A stretch of 64,000 nt of DNA from Lachnoclostridium sp. An76 (GCF_002161355.1 NZ_NFHL01000006.1:62001-126000), one strand, 5' to 3'. Positions 1 to 9,664 are shown, counted from the first letter of the stretch. The notes: generated by a model not told the origin, from the sequence alone. Made by a program: numbers and translations.

Positions 1-284
1 GTCTCGATGACACCGTTATAAAAAATGCCCGGGTGATCTTCCAGATAAAGATTCTCCTGTTCCATGCAGATCGTGAGGAGACGTTCTTTCTCCTCTTCCG
101 GCATGCCGGGGAAAAGGATATTCCCGATCTCGGTCATTGTCTTCCCGAAAAGGCCGCTTAAGGTCCCGGCATCGATCGTGAGATCCAGGGAAGAGTTCTC
201 GCGGATCGCCTGATTCCAGGAAGCTGCCACGGGATCTGTGGAGTCCCACAGCGTGCCGTCTATATCAAAAATAATTCCGTCCAT
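1..284 (-). CDS. HAD-family hydrolase (phosphatase), C-terminus cut by window edge
   Basis: The reverse strand reads from an ATG at 284 and stays open to the window edge, giving about 94 residues. The N-terminus MDGIIFDIDGTLWDS holds HAD motif I (DxDGT, nucleophile and acid/base aspartates), followed by a helical cap beginning about residue 18. This matches phosphoglycolate-phosphatase or beta-phosphoglucomutase-like HAD enzymes, which dephosphorylate small phosphorylated metabolites in the cytoplasm; the substrate cannot be told. An AGGAG Shine-Dalgarno lies just upstream (about 291-297). It diverges from polA, so the roughly 210 bp between them must hold both promoters. Motifs II-IV lie outside the window. 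Confidence 0.85.
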   Translation of the reverse strand, partial: MDGIIFDIDGTLWDSTDPVAASWNQAIRENSSLDLTIDAGTLSGLFGKTMTEIGNILFPGMPEEEKERLLTICMEQENLYLEDHPGIFYNGVIE

Positions 285-494
285 AGTCTGGTCACTCCTT
301 TTACTGAATATAAGATTTCTGGATACAAGCCATGATGAGCAGATAAGAAGCAAGCTTTCTGCCGCATTATAATACCACAAAATCATCCTTTTAAAAAGAA
401 GGTTTTTAGTGTATACTTTAGTAAGCTATGCGTTGTGCCGACGGCGGCGGGAATCCGGCTGGCCGACGGCTGCTATGGACGGAGGAAGATTTTG

Positions 495-3110
495 ATGAGA
501 GAAAAGATCGTACTGATAGACGGGCACAGTATCTTAAACCGTGCTTTTTACGGGGTCCCGGACCTGACGAACTCGGAAGGGCTGCACACGAACGCAGTCT
601 ACGGATTTTTGAATATCATGTTCAAGATCCTGGATGAAGAGAAGCCGGAGTACCTGACTGTCACATTTGACGTGCACGCGCCGACGTTCCGGCATGAGAT
701 GTATGCAGACTATAAAGGGACGAGAAAGCCTATGGCGGAAGAGCTGCGGCAGCAGGTGCCTGTGATCAAGGATGTGCTGCGGGCCATGGATATCGAGATC
801 ATCGAGCAGGCGGGCCTTGAGGCGGACGACCTGCTGGGGACGATCTCCTGCATGTGTGAAGCCAAAGGCATGGATGTGTCTATCATTTCAGGAGACAGGG
901 ATACACTGCAGCTTGCCACAGAGCATGTGAAGATCCGCATCCCAAAGACAAAGCAGGGAAAGACGGAAGTGGAAGATTACAATGCTGCGGATGTAAAGGA
1001 GAGGTACGGCGTCACTCCGAAAGAATTTATCGATGTGAAGGCGCTGATGGGCGATGCCTCCGACAATATCCCCGGTGTGCCTGGGGTGGGAGAGAAGACG
1101 GCGACAAAGATCATACAGGACTATCAGACTATTGAAAATGCATACGAGCATGCAGATGAGCTGAAGCCGCCCCGCGCCAGCAAAAATCTGAAAGAGTACT
1201 GGGAGCAGGCGAAGATGAGCAAGGTGCTGGCTACCATCAACACTCATGCGGATATTGAGTTTGATATTGAAAAGGCGCGCCACGGAAATCCATATACAAA
1301 GGAAGCGCATGAACTTTTCAAGCGCCTGCAGTTTAAGAACATGCTGAGCCGGTTTGATGTCGAGGCGTCTGCAAATGAGATAGAAAAAGCGTTCCGCGAA
1401 GTGACAGATAAGGAAGAGATCCGGAAGATCTTTGCGGAAGCGGCAAAAGCCGGTCGGGCAGGCGCGGCTGTCTCAAAAGATCCCGGGAATGTGCTGCCCC
1501 TGTTTGCTCATCCGTCCGGTTTCGGAAGAATCGCCATTGCCTATGGGAAGGACAAGATCTGTTCGATCCCGTGCGGTATGGATACGGACATGGATTTTCT
1601 GTTTTCTGAGCTCTCTGAGCTTGCGGGAAAGGTGGAATGCTTTGCCATGTGCGGCCTGAAAGAGTACCTTTCCTATCTTCCGGGGGCAAAGAAGGAAAAC
1701 AGCTTTGACGTGATCGTGGCAGCATATCTGCTGAATCCGCTGAAAAGTGACTATGATCATGAAGATGTGGCAAGAGAACAGTTAAATCTTCTGATCGATG
1801 AAAAGGCAGATGATGCGGCAAAGGCCTGCTATGAGGCATATACCGCTTATGCGGCAGCGCCCATCCTGGAGGAGAAGCTCAGGGAGCAGGAGATGGACCG
1901 GCTGTTCTTTGATATTGAGATGCCTCTGGTGTTTACTCTGTTTGATATGGAACAGGCAGGTGTTAAGGTAGAGGCGGAAGCGCTGAAGGTTTACGGCGAT
2001 CAGCTGGGGAGCCGGATCGTGGAACTGGAAAAGGAAATCTATGGACTGGCGGGCGAAGAGTTTAATATCAATTCACCGAAGCAGCTCGGTGTGATCCTCT
2101 TTGAGAAGCTGGGCATGCCCCATGCGAAAAAGACGAAGACAGGATACTCTACGGCTGCGGATGTGCTGGACAAACTGGCGCCGGATCATCCGATCGTGGC
2201 GAAGATCCTGGAGTACCGCCAGCTTACAAAGCTGAAATCAACCTATGCGGACGGGCTGGCAGTATATATAGGAAAAGACGGGCGCATCCACGGGAAATTT
2301 AACCAGACGGTCACAGCGACCGGACGTCTGAGCAGTACGGAACCGAACCTGCAGAATATCCCGGTGCGCATGGAGCTGGGAAGGCTGATCCGCAAGGTCT
2401 TTGTGCCGAAAGAAGGATGTGTGTTTGTGGATGCGGACTACTCCCAGATCGAGCTGAGGATCCTGGCGCACTGCTCCGGCGATGAGCAGCTGATCCAGGC
2501 ATACAGAGAGGCAAGGGATATCCACAGGATGACCGCGTCCCAGGTATTCCACACGCCTTTTGATGAGGTGACAGACCTTCAGCGGCGAAATGCCAAGGCG
2601 GTGAATTTCGGCATTGTGTACGGGATCAGCTCCTTCGGCCTGAGCCAGGACCTGAGCATAACCAGAAAAGAGGCTGCTCAGTATATCGAGCATTATTTTG
2701 AAACTTATCCGGGCATTAAGAAGTTTCTTGACGATTCGGTCGCGCATGCAAAGGAAAAAGGATACGCAGTGACTCTGTTCGGGAGAAGAAGACCGGTTCC
2801 GGAGCTGAAATCCAGCAATTTTATGCAGAGGAATTTCGGGGAGAGGGTAGCCATGAACGCGCCGATCCAGGGAACTGCGGCTGACATCATCAAGATCGCC
2901 ATGATCGGCGTCAACGAGGAGCTGAAAAAAAGGAATATGAAATCCCGCCTGATCCTTCAGGTGCATGATGAGCTTCTGATCGAGGCGGAAGGGTCGGAAG
3001 TGGACGAGGTGAAAGCAATCCTGAAGGACAAGATGGAGAACGCTGCGGATCTGTCTGTGCCCCTGATCGCAGACATGCATACAGGAAAGAACTGGTATGA
3101 GGCCAAATGA
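495..3110 (+). CDS. polA: DNA polymerase I
   Basis: 871 residues, a full-length family A polymerase for Okazaki-fragment processing and repair. Residues 1 to about 290 form the 5'-nuclease domain (DGHSILNRAFYG start, aspartate-rich EADDLLGT, GDASDNIPGVPGVGEKTA helix-hairpin-helix). Residues about 305-480 occupy the 3'-5' exonuclease position but lack the metal-binding DxE pair, so proofreading is probably lost, as in many Firmicutes. The polymerase domain follows with motif A DADYSQIELR (about 645), O-helix RRNAKAVNFGIVYG (about 700) and motif C VHDE (about 822). I start at ATG 495, behind a GGAGGAAG site at 481-488; the frame is open 20 codons further upstream but without a ribosome site. 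coaE follows after 49 bp. Confidence 0.97.
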   Translation: MREKIVLIDGHSILNRAFYGVPDLTNSEGLHTNAVYGFLNIMFKILDEEKPEYLTVTFDVHAPTFRHEMYADYKGTRKPMAEELRQQVPVIKDVLRAMDIEIIEQAGLEADDLLGTISCMCEAKGMDVSIISGDRDTLQLATEHVKIRIPKTKQGKTEVEDYNAADVKERYGVTPKEFIDVKALMGDASDNIPGVPGVGEKTATKIIQDYQTIENAYEHADELKPPRASKNLKEYWEQAKMSKVLATINTHADIEFDIEKARHGNPYTKEAHELFKRLQFKNMLSRFDVEASANEIEKAFREVTDKEEIRKIFAEAAKAGRAGAAVSKDPGNVLPLFAHPSGFGRIAIAYGKDKICSIPCGMDTDMDFLFSELSELAGKVECFAMCGLKEYLSYLPGAKKENSFDVIVAAYLLNPLKSDYDHEDVAREQLNLLIDEKADDAAKACYEAYTAYAAAPILEEKLREQEMDRLFFDIEMPLVFTLFDMEQAGVKVEAEALKVYGDQLGSRIVELEKEIYGLAGEEFNINSPKQLGVILFEKLGMPHAKKTKTGYSTAADVLDKLAPDHPIVAKILEYRQLTKLKSTYADGLAVYIGKDGRIHGKFNQTVTATGRLSSTEPNLQNIPVRMELGRLIRKVFVPKEGCVFVDADYSQIELRILAHCSGDEQLIQAYREARDIHRMTASQVFHTPFDEVTDLQRRNAKAVNFGIVYGISSFGLSQDLSITRKEAAQYIEHYFETYPGIKKFLDDSVAHAKEKGYAVTLFGRRRPVPELKSSNFMQRNFGERVAMNAPIQGTAADIIKIAMIGVNEELKKRNMKSRLILQVHDELLIEAEGSEVDEVKAILKDKMENAADLSVPLIADMHTGKNWYEAK

Positions 3111-3159
3111 CAGGGACGAGCAGTGAGGATATGGCAGGAGCAGTAAGGAGAGCAGAAAG

Positions 3160-3744
3160 GTGAAGGTTCTTGGTATTACCGGCGGGGTAGGCTCCGGCAA
3201 GAGCAAAGTGCTCCGCTGGCTGAAAGAGGCATATGGAGCTTATGTGTGCCAGATGGATGAGACGGCAAAAGAGCTCCAGAAGAAAGGGACTGACTGTTTC
3301 CGGCGGATCAGAGAACGTTTCGGCAGCCGCGTGGTCGGCAGGGACGGGGAACTGGACCGGGCGGAGCTTTCCCGGATCGTTTTTTCTGACGAGGAAGAAC
3401 TTGAGGCGCTGAACGAGATCGTCCATCCGGCGGTGATGCGCCGGGTAAAAGAAGATATCGCGCAGAGAGCGGCGGAGGGCGTGAGCCTCTATGTGGTAGA
3501 AGCGGCGCTCCTCCCGGATGCGGGGAAGGAGCTGTGCGATGAACTGTGGTATATTTATACGGAAGAAAGTGTGCGCCGGGAGCGGCTGAAAGCTTCCCGG
3601 GGGTATACGGATGAAAGGATCACGCAGATGATCGCTTCACAGCCGGGGGAGGAGAGGTTCCGCTCGGTGTGCACTGCTGTCATAGACAACAGCGGGGATT
3701 TTGAAGATACAAAGAGACAAATAGGAGAGAGATTAGGATTATGA
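3160..3744 (+). CDS. coaE: Dephospho-CoA kinase
   Basis: 194 residues, standard length. CoaE phosphorylates the 3'-OH of dephospho-CoA, the last step of coenzyme A synthesis. The P-loop GGVGSGKS sits at residues 7-14, and the lid/CoA-binding region follows (residues about 75-130, HPAVMRRV then VEAALLPDAG). The start is GTG, preceded by AAGGAGAGCAGAAAG. The gene follows polA by 49 bp, a common clostridial order, and its TGA overlaps the ATG of the metallohydrolase (ATGA), so translation is probably coupled. Confidence 0.95.
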   Translation: MKVLGITGGVGSGKSKVLRWLKEAYGAYVCQMDETAKELQKKGTDCFRRIRERFGSRVVGRDGELDRAELSRIVFSDEEELEALNEIVHPAVMRRVKEDIAQRAAEGVSLYVVEAALLPDAGKELCDELWYIYTEESVRRERLKASRGYTDERITQMIASQPGEERFRSVCTAVIDNSGDFEDTKRQIGERLGL

Positions 3745-4538
3745 GAATGTGCAGCATTGCCAGCGGCAGCAGCGGCAACTGTATCTATGTGGGGAGCGAT
3801 GATACGCACCTGCTCGTAGATACAGGGATCAGCAAAAAAAGAATAGAGGAAGGCCTGAAAAAGCTGGAGATCAAAGGGGAGGAATTAAGCGGGATCCTGA
3901 TCACGCACGAACACTCGGATCATATCCAGGGGCTGGGTGTGTTCAGCAGGAAATATGAGATCCCGGTGTACGCGACCCCGGGGACGATCGAAGGGATATT
4001 AAGTTATTCTGGGCTGGGGAAGATGCCGGAAGGCCTCCTTCACCCGATACATACGGATGAGCCGTTTACTCTCGGAGATGTGACCATCGATCCGTTCGCC
4101 ATTTCCCATGATGCGAACGAGCCGTCCGGATACCGTCTGGAGTGCGGCGGCAAGGCAGTGGCAGTAGCAACAGACCTGGGCAAGTATGACGGGTATACAG
4201 TGGACCATCTGAAAGACCTGGACGCGGTGCTCCTCGAGGCCAACCATGACATCCATATGCTGGAAGTGGGCGGGTATCCCTACTATTTAAAACAGCGTAT
4301 CCTGGGGGATAAGGGGCACCTGTCAAATGAATTGTCAGGGCGTCTGCTTTGTGATATACTACATGATAATCTGAAGCACATTGTCCTCGGACATTTAAGC
4401 AAAGAGAATAATTATGCGAAACTAGCATATGAAACGGTGAAGCTGGAGGTGACTCTCGGCGACAATGATTACCGCGGCGAGGACCTGGATATGTTCGTCG
4501 CCAGCAGAGATACCGTTTCCGATATCATCATGGTCTGA
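3741..4538 (+). CDS. MBL-fold metallohydrolase, YycJ/WalJ-like
   Basis: 265 residues with the metallo-beta-lactamase dinuclear metal motif HEHSDH at residues 56-61 and a later conserved histidine in LGHLSKENN near the C-terminus. The opening CSIASGSSGNCIYVG is characteristic of the YycJ/WalJ branch, thought to act as a nuclease or hydrolase in DNA metabolism. In Bacillus the homologue sits with the walRK operon; here it is coupled to coaE by an ATGA overlap, in a replication/repair context behind polA. The exact substrate is not known from sequence. An ACT-domain gene follows after 18 bp. Confidence 0.9.
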   Translation: MRMCSIASGSSGNCIYVGSDDTHLLVDTGISKKRIEEGLKKLEIKGEELSGILITHEHSDHIQGLGVFSRKYEIPVYATPGTIEGILSYSGLGKMPEGLLHPIHTDEPFTLGDVTIDPFAISHDANEPSGYRLECGGKAVAVATDLGKYDGYTVDHLKDLDAVLLEANHDIHMLEVGGYPYYLKQRILGDKGHLSNELSGRLLCDILHDNLKHIVLGHLSKENNYAKLAYETVKLEVTLGDNDYRGEDLDMFVASRDTVSDIIMV

Positions 4539-4556
4539 TCAGGGAGGATAAGAAAA

Positions 4557-4829
4557 ATGAAGAAATGTATAGTGACAGTACTCGGTAAGGATACAGTTGG
4601 GATCGTGGCAAAGGTGTGCACGTATCTTGCGGAAAATGAGATCAATATCCTGGATATCTCTCAGACGATCATCCAGGGATACTTCAATATGATGGTGATC
4701 ACAGATGTGACAGATCTGAAAAAAGACTTTACGGTCCTGTGCGATGAGATGGCGAAGCTGGGAGAGGAGATCGGTGTGAATATCCGCTGCCAGAGAGAAG
4801 AGATCTTTGAAAAAATGCACAGATTATAA
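4557..4829 (+). CDS. ACT-domain protein (UPF0237 type)
   Basis: 90 residues forming a single ACT domain (beta-alpha-beta-beta-alpha-beta): [22 protein letters not shown] then a second strand NILDISQTI. Stand-alone proteins of this type are thought to bind an amino acid or similar ligand and regulate a partner. The partner is very likely the next gene: the ACT (UPF0237) plus UPF0210 pair is a recurrent neighbourhood in Firmicutes and archaea. A GGGAGGAT ribosome site precedes the ATG. The function of the pair is not established. Confidence 0.88.
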   Translation: MKKCIVTVLGKDTVGIVAKVCTYLAENEINILDISQTIIQGYFNMMVITDVTDLKKDFTVLCDEMAKLGEEIGVNIRCQREEIFEKMHRL

Positions 4830-4882
4830 AAATCAGGCAGCAGGCACAGACTGGAATAGATGGAGATTGTGAGGATACAGAT

Positions 4883-6247
4883 ATGATCAATATGTACGAA
4901 GTGTCAGAGACAAATAAGATGATCGAGCATGAGAACCTGGATGTGAGGACGATCACACTGGGGATCAGTCTTCTCGACTGTATCGACTCTGACTTAAATG
5001 AACTGAACCGCAAGATTTATGAAAAGATCACGAAGACAGCAGAAAACCTGGTATCTGTGGGACAGGATATCGAGACGGAATTCGGGATCCCGATCGTGAA
5101 CAAGAGGATCTCAGTCACTCCGATCGCCCTTGTAGGCGCGGCGGCGTGCAGGACGCCGGAAGATTTTGTGACAGTGGCGAAGACGCTGGACCGGGCAGCA
5201 GAGACTGTGGGCGTGAACTTTATCGGCGGTTATTCCGCGCTGGTGTCCAAGAGTATGACAAAGAGCGAGGAAAACCTGATCCGCTCGATCCCGCAGGCAC
5301 TTGCGGAGACAGAGCGCATCTGCAGTTCTGTAAATGTGGGATCCACAAAGACCGGGATCAATATGGACGCTGTGCGGCTCTGCGGAGAGATAGTAAAAGC
5401 TTCAGCAGAGGCGACAAAAGAGAGAGATTCTCTTGGGTGCGCGAAGCTGGTGATCTTCTGCAATGCCCCGGACGACAATCCGTTCATGGCGGGTGCCTTC
5501 CTCGGCGTGACGGAAGGAGATGCGGTGATCAATGTAGGAGTCAGCGGTCCGGGAGTTGTAAAAAAAGCTCTGGAAAAGGTGCGCGGCAAAGGGTTTGAGG
5601 AACTGTGCGAGACCATCAAGAAGACTGCGTTCAAGGTGACCCGTGTGGGACAGCTCGTGGCAGGGGAGGCTTCCCAGCGCCTGGGGATCCCGTTCGGCAT
5701 CGTGGACCTGTCCCTTGCGCCGACCCCGGCAGTGGGCGACAGTGTGGCAGAGATCCTGGAAGAGATCGGTCTGGAGAGAGTGGGCGCCCCGGGTACCACG
5801 GCAGCCCTTGCGATGTTAAACGACCAGGTGAAGAAAGGCGGCGTCATGGCTTCTTCTTACGTGGGCGGCTTAAGCGGCGCGTTTATCCCGGTCAGCGAGG
5901 ACCAGGGCATGATCGATGCGGTGCACGCAGGCTCCCTGACACTGGAAAAGCTCGAGGCAATGACCTGCGTCTGCTCGGTGGGGCTTGATATGATCGCGAT
6001 CCCCGGAAAGACAAGCGCAGCTACGATCTCAGGGATCATTGCGGATGAGATGGCGATCGGAATGGTAAACCAGAAGACAACGGCAGTGCGCCTCATCCCG
6101 GTGATCGGAAAAGACGTAGGAGATATGGCGGAATTCGGCGGGCTTCTGGGCTACGCGCCGATCATGCCGGTCAATGAATTCGGCTGCGAGGCATTTATCA
6201 GCAGAAAGGGAAGGATCCCGGCGCCGATCCACAGCTTTAAGAACTAA
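4883..6247 (+). CDS. UPF0210 (DUF711/PFL-like) family protein
   Basis: 454 residues, the family's usual length. The glycine- and alanine-rich protein, with stretches such as [16 protein letters not shown] and [20 protein letters not shown], is assigned to the UPF0210/DUF711 family, which structural work relates to the pyruvate-formate-lyase/ribonucleotide-reductase fold. I see no C-terminal glycyl-radical RVxGY-type motif, so radical chemistry is not implied. It lies 53 bp behind the ACT gene and is probably cotranscribed with it. The reaction is unknown. Confidence 0.85.
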   Translation: MINMYEVSETNKMIEHENLDVRTITLGISLLDCIDSDLNELNRKIYEKITKTAENLVSVGQDIETEFGIPIVNKRISVTPIALVGAAACRTPEDFVTVAKTLDRAAETVGVNFIGGYSALVSKSMTKSEENLIRSIPQALAETERICSSVNVGSTKTGINMDAVRLCGEIVKASAEATKERDSLGCAKLVIFCNAPDDNPFMAGAFLGVTEGDAVINVGVSGPGVVKKALEKVRGKGFEELCETIKKTAFKVTRVGQLVAGEASQRLGIPFGIVDLSLAPTPAVGDSVAEILEEIGLERVGAPGTTAALAMLNDQVKKGGVMASSYVGGLSGAFIPVSEDQGMIDAVHAGSLTLEKLEAMTCVCSVGLDMIAIPGKTSAATISGIIADEMAIGMVNQKTTAVRLIPVIGKDVGDMAEFGGLLGYAPIMPVNEFGCEAFISRKGRIPAPIHSFKN

Positions 6248-6314
6248 AACAGACTTGCAATAAAACACAGAAAATCTGACACCGCCGCGGCAGGCGGCAG
6301 AAACGGAGAAGAAG

Positions 6315-7181
6315 ATGACGAAGCCATCAAAAACAGCGATCGTTACAGACAGTAACAGCGGGATCACGCAGGACAGAGGCAGAGAACTGGGGATTTACGT
6401 GCTGCCCATGCCGTTCTTTATTGACGGGGAATTGTTTCTGGAAGATATCACACTGACGCAGGAGCAGTTCTATGAGAAGCTGGGGGCGGATTCGGACATT
6501 TCCACGTCACAGCCTTCACCCGGCAGTGTGATGGAGCTCTGGGAAAAGGTGCTCAAAGAGTACGATGAGATCGTCTGCATCCCCATGTCCAGCGGACTTT
6601 CCAGTACGTGCTTTACAGCAATGTCCATCGCGGCAGAATATAAAGGAAGAGTCCAGGTCGTGGACAACCAGCGGATCTCAGTTACCCAGGAGCAGTCCGT
6701 ATATGACGCGATGAAACTCAGGGACCAGGGAATGTCCGCGGCACAGATCAAGGAGATCTTGGAGCGTGAAAAACTCCAGGCGAGTATCTATATCACGGTC
6801 GATACGCTGAAATATCTGAAAAAAGGCGGGAGGATCACACCGGCGGCAGCAGCGATAGGCACAGTGCTCAACTTAAAGCCCGTACTCCAGATCCAGGGAG
6901 AGAAGCTGGACGCCTTCGCCAAAGTAAGAGGCTGGAAAGCCGCGAAAAAGACCATGCTGAATGCCATTGAGAATGATCTGAACGAACGCTTCGCGGACGT
7001 GAAAGACGACATGATCCTGGGAATGGCATACACGTGCACAAAAGAGGAAGCACAGGAGTGGAAGCAGGAGATCATGGATCGCTTCCCGGGATATGAGATC
7101 CTGGAAGGACCGCTGTCGCTGAGCGTGGCGTGCCATATCGGACCAGGGGCAATGGCAGTGACGTGTATGAAGCGGGTGTAA
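6315..7181 (+). CDS. DegV family fatty-acid-binding protein
   Basis: 288 residues with DegV landmarks: the N-terminal AIVTDSNSGIT strand, the STSQPSPGS ligand loop (about residues 63-71), SSGLSSTCFTA (about 93-103), and a C-terminal domain ending GPGAMAV. DegV (FakB-like) proteins bind a fatty acid and can present it to the FakA kinase for incorporation into phospholipid. No fakA gene is nearby, so this is likely one of several FakB-type carriers. A GGAGAAGAAG site precedes the ATG. The TAA stop abuts the first long palindrome of the 7182-8143 array. Confidence 0.92.
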   Translation: MTKPSKTAIVTDSNSGITQDRGRELGIYVLPMPFFIDGELFLEDITLTQEQFYEKLGADSDISTSQPSPGSVMELWEKVLKEYDEIVCIPMSSGLSSTCFTAMSIAAEYKGRVQVVDNQRISVTQEQSVYDAMKLRDQGMSAAQIKEILEREKLQASIYITVDTLKYLKKGGRITPAAAAIGTVLNLKPVLQIQGEKLDAFAKVRGWKAAKKTMLNAIENDLNERFADVKDDMILGMAYTCTKEEAQEWKQEIMDRFPGYEILEGPLSLSVACHIGPGAMAVTCMKRV

Positions 7182-7535
7182 ATCTGCATTTGTGGGGGAG
7201 CCTTCCTTGTGAATATGACGTCCGAAAACCGTCGGTTTGATGCAGGACGTTTTCGCGGCGGACGGGGATATGGCTCAGGTTCCGGTTCCGTAATCTGGGA
7301 AAGACGTAAAAGGGAGAAAGCATGGCTAAAAGCAATTGTCCGGCGGAAGATTCGGCTCCGCCTCAGGCATCCGCCGGACAATTAACGCCACGCTTCCTCC
7401 CTTTAAGTCTTTCCGGCAGATTACTCCAAGTCACCGTCGCCATATCCCCGCCCGCCGCGAAAGGTGCATCAAAGGGGCCGGTTTTCTGCGCGCATCCGAT
7501 CGGCAGGTCCCCGCAGTCAAATGCAGGATTTCGAA
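7182..7535. repeat. Long imperfect palindrome P1 of a tandem array
   Basis: This 354-bp stretch folds back on itself around position 7358. The innermost arms are perfect (AATTGTCCGGCGGA at 7334-7347 against its complement at 7370-7383). Further out the arms pair with scattered mismatches and indels: GTAATCTGG.GAAAGAC on the left against GTCTTTCCGGCAGATTAC on the right, GGGGATATGGC against GCCATATCCCC, and TGCATTTG at the left end against CAAATGCA near 7518. The outer sequence CTGCATTTGTGGGGGAGCC is shared with palindrome P3. Open frames here are by-products of the symmetry. It starts at the degV stop codon. It could be a mobile hairpin repeat, a structured RNA or an elaborate terminator. Confidence 0.8.
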
Positions 7536-7539
7536 AGTT

Positions 7540-7772
7540 GGATGAAAGGGGAGCTTCTGTGGCGAAACAGAAATTTAAACTAAGTGGCAGTTCAGTCTGG
7601 ACTTCCGGGAGAGGGTTAGCCGTTCGATTTGGCGCAGCGAGCTGCGCCTCTCTGGTCATAGAATTCTGCCGGTTGGGGGGGATTTTATCTTTTGGCGGAT
7701 AGTTTTTCCCCATTGTATGTTTCTGCCGGATGGGGAGGGGGGGCTTTTTGTCGAAGAAGTTCCCCTCTCTCA
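7540..7772. repeat. Weaker central palindrome P2 of the array
   Basis: Between the two clear palindromes lies about 230 bp that is also partly self-complementary. GAAAGGGGAGCTTCTGT near 7544 pairs imperfectly with AGAAGTTCCCCTCTC near 7755-7769, and a perfect short palindrome GGCGCAGCGAGCTGCGCC sits at 7631-7648. The fold is much less regular than in P1 or P3, so a decayed unit or a mere spacer are both possible. No plausible gene is present. Confidence 0.5.
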
Positions 7773-7782
7773 CTACGTTTTT

Positions 7783-8143
7783 AAATGCTGTATTTGTCGG
7801 GGACCTTCCGTCTTGAGCAAAACCAGAAAACAGCGAAGCGCCTTTTTCGAAAACCTTTCAGCACGGGTGTGTGGGTGACTGAGGTGACTGCGGAGGGGCT
7901 TGAAAAAACTTGAAATCCGGAACTATGCGTTGAAAGCAGCAGGGGGCTTGTCTGAGCCAAAGGCGAGTTGCTCCCTGCTGCTTTCTGCCTTTAGCATAGT
8001 CCCGGATTTCTTAGTTTTTGCTGCCACGGAGCCCCGGAGCCGAAGCCACCCACACACCCGTGCTGAATACGTCTTCTATAACCGCGCTTCACTGTTTTCG
8101 GACGTTTAGCCAACAGGAAGGCTCCCCCACAAATACAGATTTC
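7783..8143. repeat. Long imperfect palindrome P3 of a tandem array
   Basis: About 360 bp symmetrical around 7960. Inner arms: GAAAGCAGCAGGG near 7932 against CCCTGCTGCTTTC at 7973-7985. Mid arms: CAGCACGGGTGTGTGGGTG (7859-7877) against CACCCACACACCCGTGCTG (8046-8064), perfect over 19 bp. Outer arms: CTGTATTTGTCGGGG (7788-7802) against its near complement ending CAAATACAG (8138). The right end carries the same terminal block as P1 (GGAAGGCTCCCCCACAAATACAG). It ends two bases before the stop codon of the transporter on the other strand. Confidence 0.8.
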
Positions 8144-8144
8144 A

Positions 8145-9473
8145 TCAACCGATGCCCCCGAAAAATATCCCAAGTATATACACGAGCACTGCCACTCCGC
8201 AGAACACGTATTTTGTCATCGGCTCAAACCACTTCCCGAGAGTGCGGTTCCTGCCGAGCTGTACAGCGTTGCGGGCGAATGTGCTGCCGCATACCCAGAA
8301 TATTGTGATTCCGGCAAGGAGTGCGCCGAGGGGGATCACATAGATGGAGATACTGTCCATCCAGGGACTTAAGAGTCTGCCTTCTACGAAGATGCCTGCG
8401 GCTGCAGTCACAGCGCCGACTGCGGCGATGGCGGCTTTTCTTGACCAGCCGAGCCGTTTCTGGAGCGCTTCCACAGGGCTTTCCAGAAGGTTGATCAGAG
8501 AGGTCACCCCGGCGAAGAATACAGCGAGGAAGAACAGGATGGCAAATACCTGTCCGAAAGGGATGCTCCGGATCACGGCGGGGATGGTGATGAAAAGCAG
8601 CCCGGGGCCGGAGTTCGGTTCCGCGCCGTAGGCGAAAACGGCGGGGATAATGACCAGACCAGCCAGGATCGCTGCCAGTGTGTCAAAGATTGCCACATAT
8701 TTTGCACTGCTTACTACGTCAACATCAGATTTCAGGTAGCTTCCATATACAACAGTCCCGTTTCCGGCGATGGAAAGGGAGAAAAATGCCTGCCCCATAG
8801 CGTATACCCATGTTTTCGGATCAGCCATAGCGGTCCAGTCCGGCTTAAAGAGATAAGAATAGCCGGCAGCTGAACCGTCGAGGAAAGCGACCCGCACTGC
8901 GAGAAAGAGAAACAGGACAAAAAATGCAGGCATCATGACTTTGTTCATGTTTTCGATACCCCGGGAGATGCCGAAAGACATAAAGATCAGTACAAGGACC
9001 AGTCCGAGCAGATGCCACGGGATGCTCCCGAATTCCCGGGAAAGATCTGCGAACACTGCTGCGGGGTCTTCCGTATTTATGATGCTGCCGGTGATGGAGT
9101 CTGCGAGAAATTTCAGGATCCATCCGATGATCACACTGTAACCGATGGCAATCCCGAGAGATCCGATCACTGGGATCAGTCCGATGAAAGAACCAAGACG
9201 GGGATGCTTTTTCATTTCAAATGCTTTTTTGAAAGCGCCGAGAGGGCCGGACTGCATGGCGCGCCCGAAAGCCATTTCCCCGATGACGCCGGAAAAGCCG
9301 ATCAGGATGACAAAGATGATATATGGGATAAGAAAAGCGGCGCCGCCGAATTCCCCTGCCCGGTATGGGAAGAGCCAGATATTAGCCATTCCCACGGAAC
9401 TTCCGATACAGGAAATGATAAAGCCCCATTTGCTGTTAAATTTATCTTCTGATATTCTGCCTTTGGATTTCAT
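8145..9473 (-). CDS. Sodium-dependent transporter, NSS/SNF family
   Basis: 442 residues with about 11-12 membrane segments. The first segment has the NSS sodium-site signature (SSVGMANIWLFPYRAGEFGGAAF, residues about 21-43). NSS proteins import amino acids or related compounds with Na+ across the cytoplasmic membrane; the substrate cannot be read. The frame is open 49 codons further upstream, but ATG 9473 is best: it follows AAGGAAAGGAAGC and is followed by the short polar lead typical of the family. It is convergent with degV across the palindrome array, and its stop codon abuts that array. Confidence 0.93.
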   Translation of the reverse strand: MKSKGRISEDKFNSKWGFIISCIGSSVGMANIWLFPYRAGEFGGAAFLIPYIIFVILIGFSGVIGEMAFGRAMQSGPLGAFKKAFEMKKHPRLGSFIGLIPVIGSLGIAIGYSVIIGWILKFLADSITGSIINTEDPAAVFADLSREFGSIPWHLLGLVLVLIFMSFGISRGIENMNKVMMPAFFVLFLFLAVRVAFLDGSAAGYSYLFKPDWTAMADPKTWVYAMGQAFFSLSIAGNGTVVYGSYLKSDVDVVSSAKYVAIFDTLAAILAGLVIIPAVFAYGAEPNSGPGLLFITIPAVIRSIPFGQVFAILFFLAVFFAGVTSLINLLESPVEALQKRLGWSRKAAIAAVGAVTAAAGIFVEGRLLSPWMDSISIYVIPLGALLAGITIFWVCGSTFARNAVQLGRNRTLGKWFEPMTKYVFCGVAVLVYILGIFFGGIG

Positions 9474-9664
9474 GAAACATTTGCTTCCTTTCCTTATAAT
9501 AGGCGCCGCCGGCTGCAAAGGCAGCGGAACGGGCCCGAAAACAGTCTTATTATAGCATGCCCCGGATGGCTGTGGAATAAGAAGAGTGGCAGAAATTCCG
9601 AAATGATTCAGAAAAGCCACTGAAATAGAGGCTCTGAAATAGACCAGAAAATATCGGGAAAATG

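Noticed and set aside
2238..3206. Long reverse-strand frames over polA, rpoD, dnaG, the P-type ATPases and other genes
   Set aside because: They lie opposite well-conserved genes, lack ribosome sites and encode histidine/arginine/proline-rich sequence typical of antisense reading in this base composition.
7322..7702. Open frames of 70-140 codons on both strands in the 7182-8143 gap
   Set aside because: They arise from the long palindromes, so frames mirror each other. None has a ribosome site with a plausible protein, and no known domain is visible.
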